A stretch of 64,000 nt of DNA from Streptomyces sp. IMTB 2501 (GTDB lineage Bacteria > Actinomycetota > Actinomycetes > Streptomycetales > Streptomycetaceae). Positions 16,625 through 26,586 of the stretch are shown here, piece after piece. Location of the stretch: positions 124,001 to 188,000 of the forward strand of contig NZ_MQUS01000006.1 in NCBI RefSeq assembly GCF_001953885.1. Direction: 5' to 3'. A program made the translations under genes and the position numbers. Within the stretch, counting starts at the first letter, position 1; every line of letters starts with the position of its first letter. Under the pieces are notes generated by a model. The model saw only the letters and a program-made list of their open reading frames with translations, had not been told where the DNA came from and did no database searches.

Positions 16625-19600
16625 TCACTTGCCGAAGTACGCGTCGTAGATCGTGATCTCCGACGTGTTGCCCTGCTTGTCGGTGATCCGGGAGCGGAGA
16701 GTGAGGGACTTGCCCTTCGCCGGGTTCTTCACCGTGATCCTGCCGCCGCGGACGTCCGCCTTCTGGAAGGTCCTGCCGTCGTAGGAGACGTACACGGCAA
16801 GCGACTTGAGGTTGCCGCCCGCCGCCGCGCCCTCGACGGTGACCGGGAAGGTGACCGTCCGGCCGGCCGGGACCCGGCTGTCCAGGCCGGTCGTGATGCC
16901 GTAGCGCAGCACGGAGGCCGGGAGCTGGACGGGGGTGCCGGACACCTGCTGGGAGCGGAAGGTCCAGGTCCCGTCGATCCGGGAGGAGGCCTCGGCGACC
17001 TTCGCCGCGCGCTGGACCGAGGTGGTCAGCTTGTACGCGGCGGCACCGGCCGGGACCTTGAACGTCGCCTCGCCGAACAGCGGGTCGTCGTTGGCTCCGA
17101 CCTTGGCACCGTCGCGGTACAGGGCCGTGTTCACCGAGCTGAAGTCCGAGTACCCGGTGTGCTGCGCGGAGTCGGCGACCAGCGGCAGTGAGCCGTAGAT
17201 CTCGTTGCCGGTGCGGAAGAGACCGAGGTCCTTGCCGACGTGCGGGCCGAAGACCGCGGTGCCGACCGTCTTCGGGTAGGTGTGGCCGGCCCTGAAGGAG
17301 GACTCGCCGAGCGAGTAGCCCGCGTCGGGAACCGGGAATCCGTCCTGGTCGGTGCCGCCGTACTGGGTGAAGTCCAGGTCCCACAGGACCCCGCCGCCGG
17401 CGGACAGGTGCAGGGTGCGGATGCCGGGCAGCTTCTGCGCCACATCGATGGAGGAGGCGCCCATGCTGCCGGGGAGCCAGCCCGCGGCGCTGATCGAGCC
17501 GGTCTTGCCGCTCGCGGAGGCCCCGAGCCGGGCCTTGACGGTGGCCAGCTCGCTCGCCTTGTAGTGCTTGGTGTAGCCGGTGGCGAGCTTTCCGACCGGG
17601 CCGCCGGAGGTGACGTCGTACTGCTCGCTCGTGCCCTTGACCCAGTGGCCGTCCCACTGCTGGAACAGCTGGCCGACGGGCAGCCGCGGACCCAGGTGGG
17701 CGCTGCGGAAGCCCTGGTACGAGTCCAGGATCCAGTTGTAGCCGTACTGGTTGCCGCCGACCGTGACGGCGTACCCCGGCGCGGCGAACCGCGACGTCAC
17801 ACCCGAGGCCGGGACGGTGACGTCCACCGGCTTGGCCTTGCGCGCGTCGATGGTGACCGTCTGTTTCTTGGCGACGGTCAGCTTCGGCTGGGCGATCCAG
17901 TCGGCGCCCTTGGTGCCGTTCTTGTCCACGAAGACCGAGGAGTTGAGGATGTACGTGCCCCTGGGCACGCGCACCTTCACCGAGCCGGACGGGTCGTACG
18001 GGCCCAGCTCCGTGCCGTTCGCCAGCCCGGACACTCCGGTGAGGTCGGCGTTGTAGAACGTGGCCGGCTTGCCGTCACGGCCGATGAACTTCAGCGTGAC
18101 GTCGTACGACTCCACCTCACGCTGCACCGCGGCGGCCGTGCGGACACTCTGGCCGGCGCCGGTCGCGGTGACGTACGCGGAGTAGGCGCCGTCGAGGGTG
18201 CCGCCCAGCCTGGTGTTGACGGTGAGCGCGGCGGAGGCCTTGCCGTGCGCCGGGACCGTCAGCTTGCTCGCGCCGAGCGTGAAGAGGCCCGCCGGGGCCG
18301 CGTGGCCCTTGGGGTCGAGGGCGCTGCTGCTCAGGGTGAGCGTGGCGTCCCTGTCGCCGAGGTTGCGGTACGTGACCTTCTTGGTGACCGGCTTGTCGTC
18401 GGTGTGCGGCCACGCCTGCGTCCCGAAGTTCACCGACACGGGGTCGGCGATCACGGACTGCTTGATCGCCCTGTCCACCGCGATGCGGCCCGAACCCTGC
18501 TGGTACGGCGTGTAGTCGCCGCCCCTGGCGGAGGCGGTCAGCGCGCCCTTCAGCTCGGCGTAGCCCCAGTCGGGGTGCTCCTGCTTCAGGATCGCGGCGG
18601 CGCCCGCGACATGCGGGGTGGCCATCGAGGTGCCGGAGAGGGTCAGATAGCCCCCGGGCTTCTCGCCGACCTCCTGGTCGAGGACGCTGCCCTTGGCCGC
18701 GGCGGCGGTGATGTCCACGCCGGGCGCGGTGACGTCCGGTTTGACGGCGCCGTCGCCGAGGCGCGGGCCGGTGGAGGAGAAGTCGGCGAGCCTGTCCTGC
18801 TTGTCGACGGCGCCGACGGTGAGCGCGGCGTCCGCGCTGCCCGGCGAACCGATCGAGTGGGGGCCGTCGTTGCCCGCGGCGATCGTGAACAGGATGCCCT
18901 TGGTCGCGGAGAGCTTGTCGACCTCGGCCTCCAGGGGGTCGGTGCCGGGGGTGTCGGTGCCGCCGAGACTCAGGTTGACGACGCTCGCGCCCTGCGCGGC
19001 GGCCCACTCCATGCCCGCGAGGATGCCGGAGTCGTCACCGGATCCGGTGTCGTCCAGCACCTTGCCGTTGAGGATCCTGGCGTCCGGGGCGACCCCTTTG
19101 TACTTGCCGCCGGACCCTGCGGGATACGCAGCTCCGGTGCCCGCCACGATCGAGGCGACATGGGTGCCGTGCCCGTAGTGGTCGGTGGCGTCGGCGGCGG
19201 AGGTGAAGTTCCTGGACGCGATCACCTGGTCCTTGAGGTCCGGGTGGCGGGTGTCCACACCGGTGTCCAGGACGGCGACCTTCACGCCCTTGCCGGTGTA
19301 GCCGGACTTCCACGCGGTGGGGGCGCCGATCTGGGGCACGGACTTGTCCAGGGAGGCCTTGCGGACGCCGTCGAGCCAGACGTGCGCGATGCCGGAGGCG
19401 GCCCGGTCGCCGTGGGTGACGGCGTGCCACAGCCGGGCTGTGTCCTGGACCGGCGTCTGCACGGCGTCGGCGTTGAGCGCGGTCAGGCTGCGGCGCAGCT
19501 TGCCCGCGCCCCGGACGTCCGCCTTGGCGCCCGCGGCGGAGCCGGTGTAGCCGACGATGACCTTCAGACCGTTCTTCTGGGCCCTGCGGGTGGCGGACTT

Positions 19601-19948
19601 GTTCAGCTCGGTGACGTCGAACAGGCGCTGGTCCAGCGTGCCGGAGGCCACCAGGTGGGCCGCGTCGACCGGGATGACGAGCGTGTGGCCGGTCGTCCTG
19701 CGGACCTGGAAGGGTATGTGCTCACGACCCCTGGCCCGCTCCAGGCCGACGATCCGGCCCCTGGCGTCGAGGGCGACCCGGTCACCGGTGATCAGGGTGA
19801 CATGGGTCTTCGCGGCGAGCGCGGAGGCGGTGGTCGGGGCGCCCTCCGCGGGCTTCGCCGACGCCGGGCTGGTCATACCCGCTGCGAGGGCGACGGCTGC
19901 GGCCGTGGCCACGCCGACCACAGCAGCTCTTTTCACTTGTCTGCGCAA
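16625..19948 (-). CDS. Secreted subtilisin-like serine protease (S8), multidomain
   Basis: 1,107 residues from TTG 19948, chosen because it follows GGGGGAG and sits downstream of a promoter that would exclude the ATG at 20047. The signal peptide has KR then a long Ala-rich core ending SPASA. The pro-region is about 35-200. The catalytic triad is Asp228 (AVLDTGVD), His260 (YGHGTHVAS) and Ser441 (SGTSMATPH), with oxyanion Asn360 (AAGND). A PA-like insertion is not evident. The C-terminal 600 residues are beta-rich and probably assist binding or folding. Large S8 proteases of this type are common extracellular enzymes in Streptomyces; the substrate is unknown. Confidence 0.92.
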   Translation of the reverse strand: MRRQVKRAAVVGVATAAAVALAAGMTSPASAKPAEGAPTTASALAAKTHVTLITGDRVALDARGRIVGLERARGREHIPFQVRRTTGHTLVIPVDAAHLVASGTLDQRLFDVTELNKSATRRAQKNGLKVIVGYTGSAAGAKADVRGAGKLRRSLTALNADAVQTPVQDTARLWHAVTHGDRAASGIAHVWLDGVRKASLDKSVPQIGAPTAWKSGYTGKGVKVAVLDTGVDTRHPDLKDQVIASRNFTSAADATDHYGHGTHVASIVAGTGAAYPAGSGGKYKGVAPDARILNGKVLDDTGSGDDSGILAGMEWAAAQGASVVNLSLGGTDTPGTDPLEAEVDKLSATKGILFTIAAGNDGPHSIGSPGSADAALTVGAVDKQDRLADFSSTGPRLGDGAVKPDVTAPGVDITAAAAKGSVLDQEVGEKPGGYLTLSGTSMATPHVAGAAAILKQEHPDWGYAELKGALTASARGGDYTPYQQGSGRIAVDRAIKQSVIADPVSVNFGTQAWPHTDDKPVTKKVTYRNLGDRDATLTLSSSALDPKGHAAPAGLFTLGASKLTVPAHGKASAALTVNTRLGGTLDGAYSAYVTATGAGQSVRTAAAVQREVESYDVTLKFIGRDGKPATFYNADLTGVSGLANGTELGPYDPSGSVKVRVPRGTYILNSSVFVDKNGTKGADWIAQPKLTVAKKQTVTIDARKAKPVDVTVPASGVTSRFAAPGYAVTVGGNQYGYNWILDSYQGFRSAHLGPRLPVGQLFQQWDGHWVKGTSEQYDVTSGGPVGKLATGYTKHYKASELATVKARLGASASGKTGSISAAGWLPGSMGASSIDVAQKLPGIRTLHLSAGGGVLWDLDFTQYGGTDQDGFPVPDAGYSLGESSFRAGHTYPKTVGTAVFGPHVGKDLGLFRTGNEIYGSLPLVADSAQHTGYSDFSSVNTALYRDGAKVGANDDPLFGEATFKVPAGAAAYKLTTSVQRAAKVAEASSRIDGTWTFRSQQVSGTPVQLPASVLRYGITTGLDSRVPAGRTVTFPVTVEGAAAGGNLKSLAVYVSYDGRTFQKADVRGGRITVKNPAKGKSLTLRSRITDKQGNTSEITIYDAYFGK

Positions 19949-20049
19949 GTTCTCCCCCTGGAGATGGAGTACCGGGCGAATTCCCCCGTTCGACCCGGTC
20001 GGGGGCGTTCTCGTGCGTCCGTCCGGCACCTCGCCCCCCGGGATCACGC

Positions 20050-20078
20050 AGTATGCCGGGGGCCGTCGGACGGCTCAA
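20050..20078 (-). promoter_or_regulatory. Sigma-70-like promoter of the subtilase gene
   Basis: On the minus strand TTGAGC (-35, 20078-20073) and CATACT (-10, 20055-20050) are 17 bp apart. Predicted transcription starts near 20043, giving a leader of about 95 bases before the TTG at 19948. Confidence 0.55.
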
Positions 20079-20113
20079 TAGACAAAAGGAGGGTAAGAAA
20101 GAGCGAAGGAAAA

Positions 20114-20144
20114 CTGTAACACCGCGGCCGGGACACCGTTACAG
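20114..20144. promoter_or_regulatory. Inverted repeat upstream of the subtilase promoter
   Basis: CTGTAAC and GTTACAG arms (7 bp each) are separated by 17 bp, about 36 bp upstream of the -35. The position suits an activator or repressor site for the protease gene; it could also act as the end of the ABC transcript. Confidence 0.45.
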
Positions 20145-20184
20145 AACCGCGAAACGCACGGTGAACGAGCGGTGTTGACCGCGC

Positions 20185-20868
<684 letters not shown>

Positions 20869-20986
20869 GGTGGCTCCGTAAGTTGTTAAGCGGCCCGAGA
20901 GGGCCGGATGTCGGTACAGCTCCGCGCCCCCGGGGAGTCGCGGTGCCGGCGACTTCGTGGTGCCGCCCCGCCACAGCCGACTTCGG

Positions 20987-22432
20987 CTACTCGACTCGGC
21001 GCAGCGCGTCCGCCGGGCGCAGGCGCGATGCCCGCCAGCCGCCGAAGGCACCCGCGATGAGACCGCCCGCCACCGCCAGGGCCACCGCGAGGGCGATCGT
21101 GGTGACGCTCACCGGTGCCGTGAGGGCCACCTCAAGGGTTTTGGCCGCCTGTCGCCCCGGCCCGCCGAATCCGCCACCGCCAGGCCCTCCGCCGAAGCCA
21201 CCGCCGCCTCCCCCGCCCAGCTGGGCCTGCAGGGTCGGGCTGATCGCCGTGACGGCGTAGGCGCCCGCCAGGCCCAGGGCGATGCCGAGGGCGCCGCCGA
21301 CCAGACCGTTGACGACGGCCTCGCCGACCACCTGCCGGGTCACCCGGCCCGACTTCCAGCCCAGCGCCTTCAGCGTGCCGAACTCGCGGACGCGGCGGGA
21401 GACCGCGGAGGAGGTCAGCAGGCCGGCGACCAGGAACGCGGCCACCAGCACGGCGATCGACAGCCACGTGCCGACCTTGGTGGCGAGGGAGGACGCGGTG
21501 GACAGGGAGCCCGAGACCGTCTTGGCGAGGTCGGAGGAGGTGGTGACCGTCGTACCGGAGACGTTCTTCTGGATGGCGTTCCTGACGGAGTCGATCTCCT
21601 GGGAGTCGGTCGCCTTGACGTAGATCGTGGTGACCTTGTCCTTCTCGTCCGCGAGGGTCTGCGCCTGCCGCAACGGGATGTACAGGTTGGCCGCCGGGTC
21701 ACCGCTGTCGGCGGTGGCGATGCCGATCACCGTGAACTTGGTGCCCTTGACGGTGACGGTCGAACCGACCTTGTACTTCTTCTCCTTGGCGTACGCCGAG
21801 TCCGCCACGGCCACCTCGGCGTTCGTCTCGCCGGCCTTGAAGGTACGACCACTGGTGATCTTCGAGGAGGTCAGCGGGCCGAGCGCGATGTGGGCGACGT
21901 CGGTGCCGTAGACCGTGTAGTTGTTGATGTCGAAGTCGGCGCCGCCGCCCTTGACCTCACCCTGCGGCCGGCCACCGCCGCGCTGGAATCCGCCGCCGCT
22001 CCCGCTCTGCTGGAACTGCCCGCGGGTGAACTGGCCGTTGACCCGGAAGACATTGAGGCTGAGCCCGCCGACGGCCTGCGACACGCCCGTCTGACCCGCG
22101 ACCTTGTCGACCGTCGAGGAGGCCAGGGTGGTGAAGCCCTGCACCATGACCCGGTCACTGCTCTGGGTCGAAGTGTCGTCGTTGCCCCGCGCGCCGAACT
22201 GGAAGCGGGGCCGCTGCGAACTGCTTCCGCTCGGCGTCTGCGCCTTGGTGACGGTCATGTCCGTCCCCAGGCCGTACAGCGACTGCAGGACCTTGTCCTG
22301 GGCCTTCCCCATGCCGTTGGACACGGAGTTGACCACGATGACCAGCGCGATGCCCAGCGCGAGGCCGGAGGCGACGACGAGGGCCGCCTTTCTGCGGCGG
22401 CGCAGCTCGCACCCCAGGTAGGTGAAGAACAT
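20987..22432 (-). CDS. ABC transporter permease, MacB/FtsX family
   Basis: 481 residues from ATG 22432. It has one N-terminal membrane helix (about 17-38, ALVVASGLALGIALVIVV), a large extracytoplasmic domain (about 45-330) with the MacB periplasmic-core pattern, then three C-terminal helices (about 335-365, 385-415, 445-470). SSAVSRRVREFGTLKALGW is the FtsX-family coupling region. Odd features: the outer domain carries a Gly/Arg/Gln-rich stretch near 150-175. A very Gly-rich loop (GGGGGGGFGGGPGGGGFGG region, about 420-440) lies between the last two helices. It forms a two-gene exporter with the ATPase at 20185. Confidence 0.88.
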   Translation of the reverse strand: MFFTYLGCELRRRRKAALVVASGLALGIALVIVVNSVSNGMGKAQDKVLQSLYGLGTDMTVTKAQTPSGSSSQRPRFQFGARGNDDTSTQSSDRVMVQGFTTLASSTVDKVAGQTGVSQAVGGLSLNVFRVNGQFTRGQFQQSGSGGGFQRGGGRPQGEVKGGGADFDINNYTVYGTDVAHIALGPLTSSKITSGRTFKAGETNAEVAVADSAYAKEKKYKVGSTVTVKGTKFTVIGIATADSGDPAANLYIPLRQAQTLADEKDKVTTIYVKATDSQEIDSVRNAIQKNVSGTTVTTSSDLAKTVSGSLSTASSLATKVGTWLSIAVLVAAFLVAGLLTSSAVSRRVREFGTLKALGWKSGRVTRQVVGEAVVNGLVGGALGIALGLAGAYAVTAISPTLQAQLGGGGGGGFGGGPGGGGFGGPGRQAAKTLEVALTAPVSVTTIALAVALAVAGGLIAGAFGGWRASRLRPADALRRVE

Positions 22433-22518
22433 GGCCCGCAAGCTAGGGACGGACCGTGACGGCACCCTAAGGCCGGCATAAGAGATGGATGAGAAGGCTG
22501 TGGCCGGGCCCGGAAACA

Positions 22519-22546
22519 CCGGTGCCGCCCCGAAGGGCGGCACCGG
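22519..22546 (-). terminator. Terminator after the L,D-transpeptidase gene
   Basis: A perfect 12-bp stem (CCGGTGCCGCCC and its complement) with a CGAA loop, 30 bp past the stop codon of the gene ending at 22578. Confidence 0.85.
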
Positions 22547-22577
22547 ATGAGCTGTGGACCGGCTGTCGGACGGACCG

Positions 22578-23846
22578 TCAGACGGCCGAACCGGCCTTCC
22601 ACTGGGCCCAGTCCATGTTCCAGCCGTTGAGGCCGTTGTCCGGCGCGACCGTCTTGTCGCCGGTGTTCTGGACGACCACCACGTCACCGATCAGGGAGTT
22701 GCCGTAGAACCAGGCAGCCGGGGTGTTCGGGTCGCCCGCGCCCTTGGTGTCCTGCAGGCCGACACAGCCGTGGCTGGTGTTGACGTTGCCGAACACGGAC
22801 GGCGCGCCCCAGTAGTTGCCGTGGATGAAGGTGCCGGAGCTGGTCAGGCGCATCGCGTGCGGCACGTCCTTGATGTCGTACTCGCCCTTGCCGTCGGAGT
22901 CCTTGAAGCCGACCGTCGCGCCGTTCATCCGGGTCTGGGTGAACTTCTCGGAGATCACCATCTGCCCCTCGTACGTGGTGTGCTCGGGGGAGCCCGCGGA
23001 GATCGGAATGGTCTTGACGACCTTGCCGTCCTGCGTGACCTTCATCTGCTTGGTCTTCGCGTCGACGTACGAGACCTGGTTGCGGCCGATGTGGAAGGTG
23101 ACCGTCTTCTGCTGGACGCCGTGGACACCGGGCGCACCCTCGATGCCGTCGAGCGCCAGCTTCAGCGTGACGGTGGAGCCCGCCTTCCAGTACTGCTCCG
23201 GGCGGCAGTCCATGCGGTTGGCGTCGAACCAGTGGCAGGCGACCTCCTGGCCGCTGGTGGTGCTGACCGTGATGCCCTTCTGCACGGCCGCCTTGTTGGT
23301 GATCGCCTTGTCGAAGTTGATCGAGACCGGCATGCCGACACCGACCGTGGAGCCGTTGTCCGGGGTGAAGCTGCCGATGAAGCTGTTGGCCGGGGAGACC
23401 GTGGTGAAGGAGGCGTTCTCGTGGGCTATGCGGCCCTGGGAGTCCTTGGCCTCCGCGGCGACCTTGTAGGTGGTGGAGCGGTCCAGCTGGGCGCTGGGCT
23501 TCCAGCTCGTCTTGTCGGCGGAGAGCTGGCCGGCGACGGCCGTGCCGCTCTCGGTGGTCATGGTGACGCCGGTGAGCGTGCCCTTGCTGACGGTGACGGT
23601 GCCGGAGTTGTTGATCGACGCGTTGTTGGAGCCGTCCTTCGGCGTGACGGTGATCTGCGCATCGGAGGACTTCTTGGCCGCCGCCGCGTCGGCCTGGGCC
23701 TGCGAGGAGTCGCCACCGCCCTTGCCGGAGGACTTGTTGTCGCCTCCGGAACAGGCCGTGAGCACCAGCACACCGCCGAGCAGAGCGGACGCGGCCACCA
23801 GGCCCTTGCGCCGCTTACCGTCCGTCATCACACGCTTCTCCATCAT
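22578..23846 (-). CDS. L,D-transpeptidase lipoprotein (Ig-like plus YkuD)
   Basis: 422 residues. A lipoprotein signal peptide ends in the lipobox LTAC (lipidated Cys32). Ser/Gly/Lys linker residues follow (33-65). Two Ig-like regions occupy about 70-255, the arrangement of mycobacterial LdtMt2-type enzymes. The YkuD catalytic domain (about 255-395) contains HGNYWG and the SHGCVGL motif with catalytic Cys361. It should make or edit 3-3 cross-links in peptidoglycan on the outer face of the membrane. Start choice among ATG 23846, 23843 and 23828 is uncertain. It carries its own terminator downstream. Confidence 0.92.
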   Translation of the reverse strand: MMEKRVMTDGKRRKGLVAASALLGGVLVLTACSGGDNKSSGKGGGDSSQAQADAAAAKKSSDAQITVTPKDGSNNASINNSGTVTVSKGTLTGVTMTTESGTAVAGQLSADKTSWKPSAQLDRSTTYKVAAEAKDSQGRIAHENASFTTVSPANSFIGSFTPDNGSTVGVGMPVSINFDKAITNKAAVQKGITVSTTSGQEVACHWFDANRMDCRPEQYWKAGSTVTLKLALDGIEGAPGVHGVQQKTVTFHIGRNQVSYVDAKTKQMKVTQDGKVVKTIPISAGSPEHTTYEGQMVISEKFTQTRMNGATVGFKDSDGKGEYDIKDVPHAMRLTSSGTFIHGNYWGAPSVFGNVNTSHGCVGLQDTKGAGDPNTPAAWFYGNSLIGDVVVVQNTGDKTVAPDNGLNGWNMDWAQWKAGSAV

Positions 23847-24011
23847 CGCCGATCGCCAAAACCCCGAGGGTCCCCGTCAAGAACCTTCAACGCTACGGCC
23901 GTGCCGCGCCGTTCCCTATCCGCTGGATCTGTGGGGCACACCACGTCCGCCGGGCGCGGGTGGTGCGCGTTGGTACGGGAATCGGTCCGTGCGTCCCCTG
24001 AGACGACGAAA

Positions 24012-24037
24012 CCCCGGACGGCGGTTGCCGTCCGGGG
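24012..24037 (-). terminator. Terminator after the acidic-tail protein gene
   Basis: A perfect 11-bp stem (CCCCGGACGGC and its complement) with a GGTT loop, 25 bp past the stop codon at 24063. Confidence 0.8.
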
Positions 24038-24062
24038 TCAGGAAGAGTCCCCCCCGTCACGC

Positions 24063-24407
24063 TCAGCCGACGCCGTCCTCGTCTTCGTCCTCCTCCTCAT
24101 CATCCTCGTCCCGCTCCCAGTCCGGCGAATCCGGGTCGTAGTCGATCCGCTCGCTCGACCAGGACGCCTGCTGCAGCTCCACTCCGGGCACCTCACCGAC
24201 CAGGTCGAACGGGTCCACGAGATAGGCGAGGGCCTCCGCGGTGTCTTCCGTCACAGCCCCCTCGGCCTGGCTCCGTTCGGCCTGCGGCAGCTCCTGATCC
24301 GCGGCGAGCCGGCGCAGCGCGGCCTTGGTCACCTCGTCCTCGTCCTGCACCTCAAGGACCAGCTCCACACGAAGCCGTACAAAACGTGATGTTTCTTCAG
24401 CGTTCAT
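24063..24407 (-). CDS. Conserved small acidic protein
   Basis: 114 residues, no functional family recognised. The N-terminal half is predicted to fold (SRFVRLRVELVLEVQDEDEVTKAALRRL..). The C-terminus is an extreme Asp/Glu tail (about residues 95-112) ending VG. Proteins like this are widespread conserved hypotheticals in Streptomyces. ATG 24407 was chosen because longer frames run antisense into the divergent LAxTG gene. The two genes share a 109-bp promoter region. Confidence 0.7.
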   Translation of the reverse strand: MNAEETSRFVRLRVELVLEVQDEDEVTKAALRRLAADQELPQAERSQAEGAVTEDTAEALAYLVDPFDLVGEVPGVELQQASWSSERIDYDPDSPDWERDEDDEEEDEDEDGVG

Positions 24408-24516
24408 GGCGCGAGCGTACGACCGAAACCTCCCGTGACTTTCCTGTGACCCGCGACTTTCACTAACATCGCTCCACACGGCCAATTCGCCAGCGTCACA
24501 AGGGGATCGATATTCC

Positions 24517-24852
24517 GTGTCATCCGCTCGCCGTCCGCTGCTGACCGCCACCGCCGCGGGCACCCTGCTCTGCGCACTGTGGTTCGTCCCGTCCGCGAAC
24601 GCCTCGCAGGACTCCACGGCGAGAGCGGACGCGTCCGATTCCTCGACGACACAGATCACGCAGGTCACACAGCAGGCCAGGGCGGTGTCGCAGGCGACCG
24701 CGGAGACCGCGCGGGAGGCCGCGGACGAGACCCAACTCGCCGACACCGGAGGCATCGACACCACGCCGTACGTCGTCGGCGGCACCCTCTTCCTCGGCCT
24801 GGGCGCCGGCTTCGTGGTCTACTCCGTGCGCCGCGAACGCATGGGCTTCTGA
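24517..24852 (+). CDS. Sortase substrate with LAxTG-type cell-wall signal
   Basis: 111 residues, GTG start after AAGGGGA. A signal peptide (about 1-29, ending ANA) is followed by a Ser/Thr/Ala-rich, probably disordered stretch. The C-terminus has LADTG (residues about 74-78), a hydrophobic helix (about 85-103) and a basic tail RRERMGF. That tripartite signal is the substrate of class E sortases, common in high-GC Actinobacteria, which cleave LAxTG and link the protein to peptidoglycan. The mature part is only about 45 residues, so it is a short wall-attached peptide of unknown role. Confidence 0.8.
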   Translation: MSSARRPLLTATAAGTLLCALWFVPSANASQDSTARADASDSSTTQITQVTQQARAVSQATAETAREAADETQLADTGGIDTTPYVVGGTLFLGLGAGFVVYSVRRERMGF

Positions 24853-24895
24853 CCTCCCTCAGGCCCAGCGGGCCGGGCCGAGGTGACGGCTGAAA

Positions 24896-24936
24896 CGGGA
24901 ACAGGGGCCCCGCACATGGCGGGGCCCCTGTTCCCG
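24896..24936. terminator. Bidirectional terminator
   Basis: A perfect 18-bp stem (24896-24913 with 24919-24936) and a 5-base ACATG loop, between the convergent LAxTG and hutH genes. Confidence 0.9.
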
Positions 24937-24944
24937 TACGGGCG

Positions 24945-26489
24945 TTACTGCAGCGGGCCGGTGACCGTCTCCGCCGCGGCGACGAGGTGACCGCCGCGCA
25001 CGAAGGCGTCGGCGGCGGCCAGATCGGGCGCCAGGAACCGGTCCGGGCCCGGGCCCTGCACACCGGCGGCGCGCGCGGCCTCGATGACGGCCTGGGAGGC
25101 GGGCGCCGGGGTGAGACCCTCGCGCAGTTCTATGGCGCGGGTGGCGGCGTACAGCTCGATGGCGATGATCCGGGTGAGGTTGCCGACCGCGGTGCGCAGC
25201 TTGCGCGCGGCCGACCAGCCCATGGACACGTGGTCCTCCTGCATGGCGGAGGACGGAATGGAGTCCGCGGAAGCCGGTACGGCCAGCCGCTTCATCTCAC
25301 TCACCAGCGCGGCCTGCGTGTACTGGGCGATCATCAGGCCGGAGTCGACACCCGCGTCATCGGCGAGGAACGGCGGAAGGCCGTGGCTGCGGTTCTTGTC
25401 CAGCAGCCGGTCGGTGCGGCGCTCGGCGATGGAGCCGAGGTCGGCGGCGGCGATGGCGAGGAAGTCCAGGACGTAGGCGACGGGCGCGCCATGGAAGTTG
25501 CCGTTGGACTCCACGCGGCCGTCGGGCAGCACGACGGGGTTGTCGACGGCCGAGGCGAGCTCCCGCTCGGCGACGAGCCGGGCGTGCGCGACGGTGTCGC
25601 GTCCGGCGCCGGCGACCTGCGGGGCACAGCGCACCGAGTAGGCGTCCTGGACGCGCGGGGCGTCGTCCTGGTGGTGCCCGGTCAGGCCGGAACCTTTCAG
25701 CACGGCCAGCATGTTGGCGGCGGAGGCGCCCTGGCCCGGATGCGGCCGGATGGCGTGCAGCTCGGGCGCGAGCACCTTGGCGGTGCCGAGCAGCGCCTCC
25801 AGGCTGAGGGCCGCGGTGACGTCGGCGGACTTGTAGAGGGCGTCGAGGTCGGCGAGGGCCATGATCAGCATGCCGAGCATGCCGTCGGTGCCGTTGAGCA
25901 GGGCGAGGCCCTCCTTCTCGCGCAGCTCGACCGGCTTGATCCCGTGCGCCGCGAGCAGTTCCCCGGCGGGCCGTACGACCCCGTCGGGACCTTCCGCGTC
26001 GCCCTCGCCCATGAGCGTGAGGGCGCAGTGGGAGAGCGGGGCCAGGTCGCCGGAGCAGCCGAGGGAGCCGTACTCGTGCACGACCGGGGTGATGCCGGCG
26101 TTCAGCACGTCCGCCATGGTCTGCGCGACCTCGGGCCGCACGCCGGTGTGCCCCGAGCAGACGGTCTTCAGCCGCAGGAACATCAGCGCCCGTACGACTT
26201 CCCGCTCCACCCGCGGCCCCATCCCGGCGGCGTGCGAGCGGACGATGTTGCGCTGCAGCTGGGCGCGCAGTTCCTGGCTGATGTGCCGGGTCGCCAGGGC
26301 TCCGAAGCCGGTGGAGACGCCGTAGACCGGATCCGGCTTGGCCGCCAGGGCGTCCACGATCTCCCGGGCCGCCGCGAGAGCCGCCACCGCCTCCGCCGAC
26401 AGCTCGATGCGGGCACCGCCGCGCGCCACGGCGAGAACGTCGGACGCCGTGACACCGGACGTCCCCACCACCACAGTGTGCATATCCAT
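24945..26489 (-). CDS. hutH: Histidine ammonia-lyase
   Basis: 514 residues. Converts histidine to urocanate and ammonia, first step of histidine use. The electrophilic MIO cofactor forms from three adjacent residues in GSLGCSGDLAPLSH. Here the triad is Cys-Ser-Gly in place of the usual Ala-Ser-Gly, a change I also associate with S. griseus HutH. Other marks are YGVSTGFGAL, the QRNIVRSHAAG segment and QEDHVSM near the C-terminus. ATG 26489 (MDMHTVV) was chosen by resemblance to characterised Streptomyces HutH; ATG 26483 is equally possible. It stands alone, without hutU or hutI. Confidence 0.95.
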   Translation of the reverse strand: MDMHTVVVGTSGVTASDVLAVARGGARIELSAEAVAALAAAREIVDALAAKPDPVYGVSTGFGALATRHISQELRAQLQRNIVRSHAAGMGPRVEREVVRALMFLRLKTVCSGHTGVRPEVAQTMADVLNAGITPVVHEYGSLGCSGDLAPLSHCALTLMGEGDAEGPDGVVRPAGELLAAHGIKPVELREKEGLALLNGTDGMLGMLIMALADLDALYKSADVTAALSLEALLGTAKVLAPELHAIRPHPGQGASAANMLAVLKGSGLTGHHQDDAPRVQDAYSVRCAPQVAGAGRDTVAHARLVAERELASAVDNPVVLPDGRVESNGNFHGAPVAYVLDFLAIAAADLGSIAERRTDRLLDKNRSHGLPPFLADDAGVDSGLMIAQYTQAALVSEMKRLAVPASADSIPSSAMQEDHVSMGWSAARKLRTAVGNLTRIIAIELYAATRAIELREGLTPAPASQAVIEAARAAGVQGPGPDRFLAPDLAAADAFVRGGHLVAAAETVTGPLQ

Positions 26490-26586
26490 ATTCAGGAGCG
26501 TACGCATTGAATGCGGGGATGTCACTAGTGGGGAACGGGGGCGACCCTTACCGATCCGTGTGGGCTTCGCCTCATCCGCGGGGGCC

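Noticed and set aside
17240..20119. Very long plus-strand open frame (about 959 codons) opposite the subtilase
   Set aside because: It is the antisense shadow of a high-GC gene; the minus strand has the full S8 triad, signal peptide and correct codon bias.
24945..26489. Cys-Ser-Gly in the HutH cofactor site as a defect
   Set aside because: I recall the same triad in Streptomyces histidase of known activity, so it is a lineage variant.
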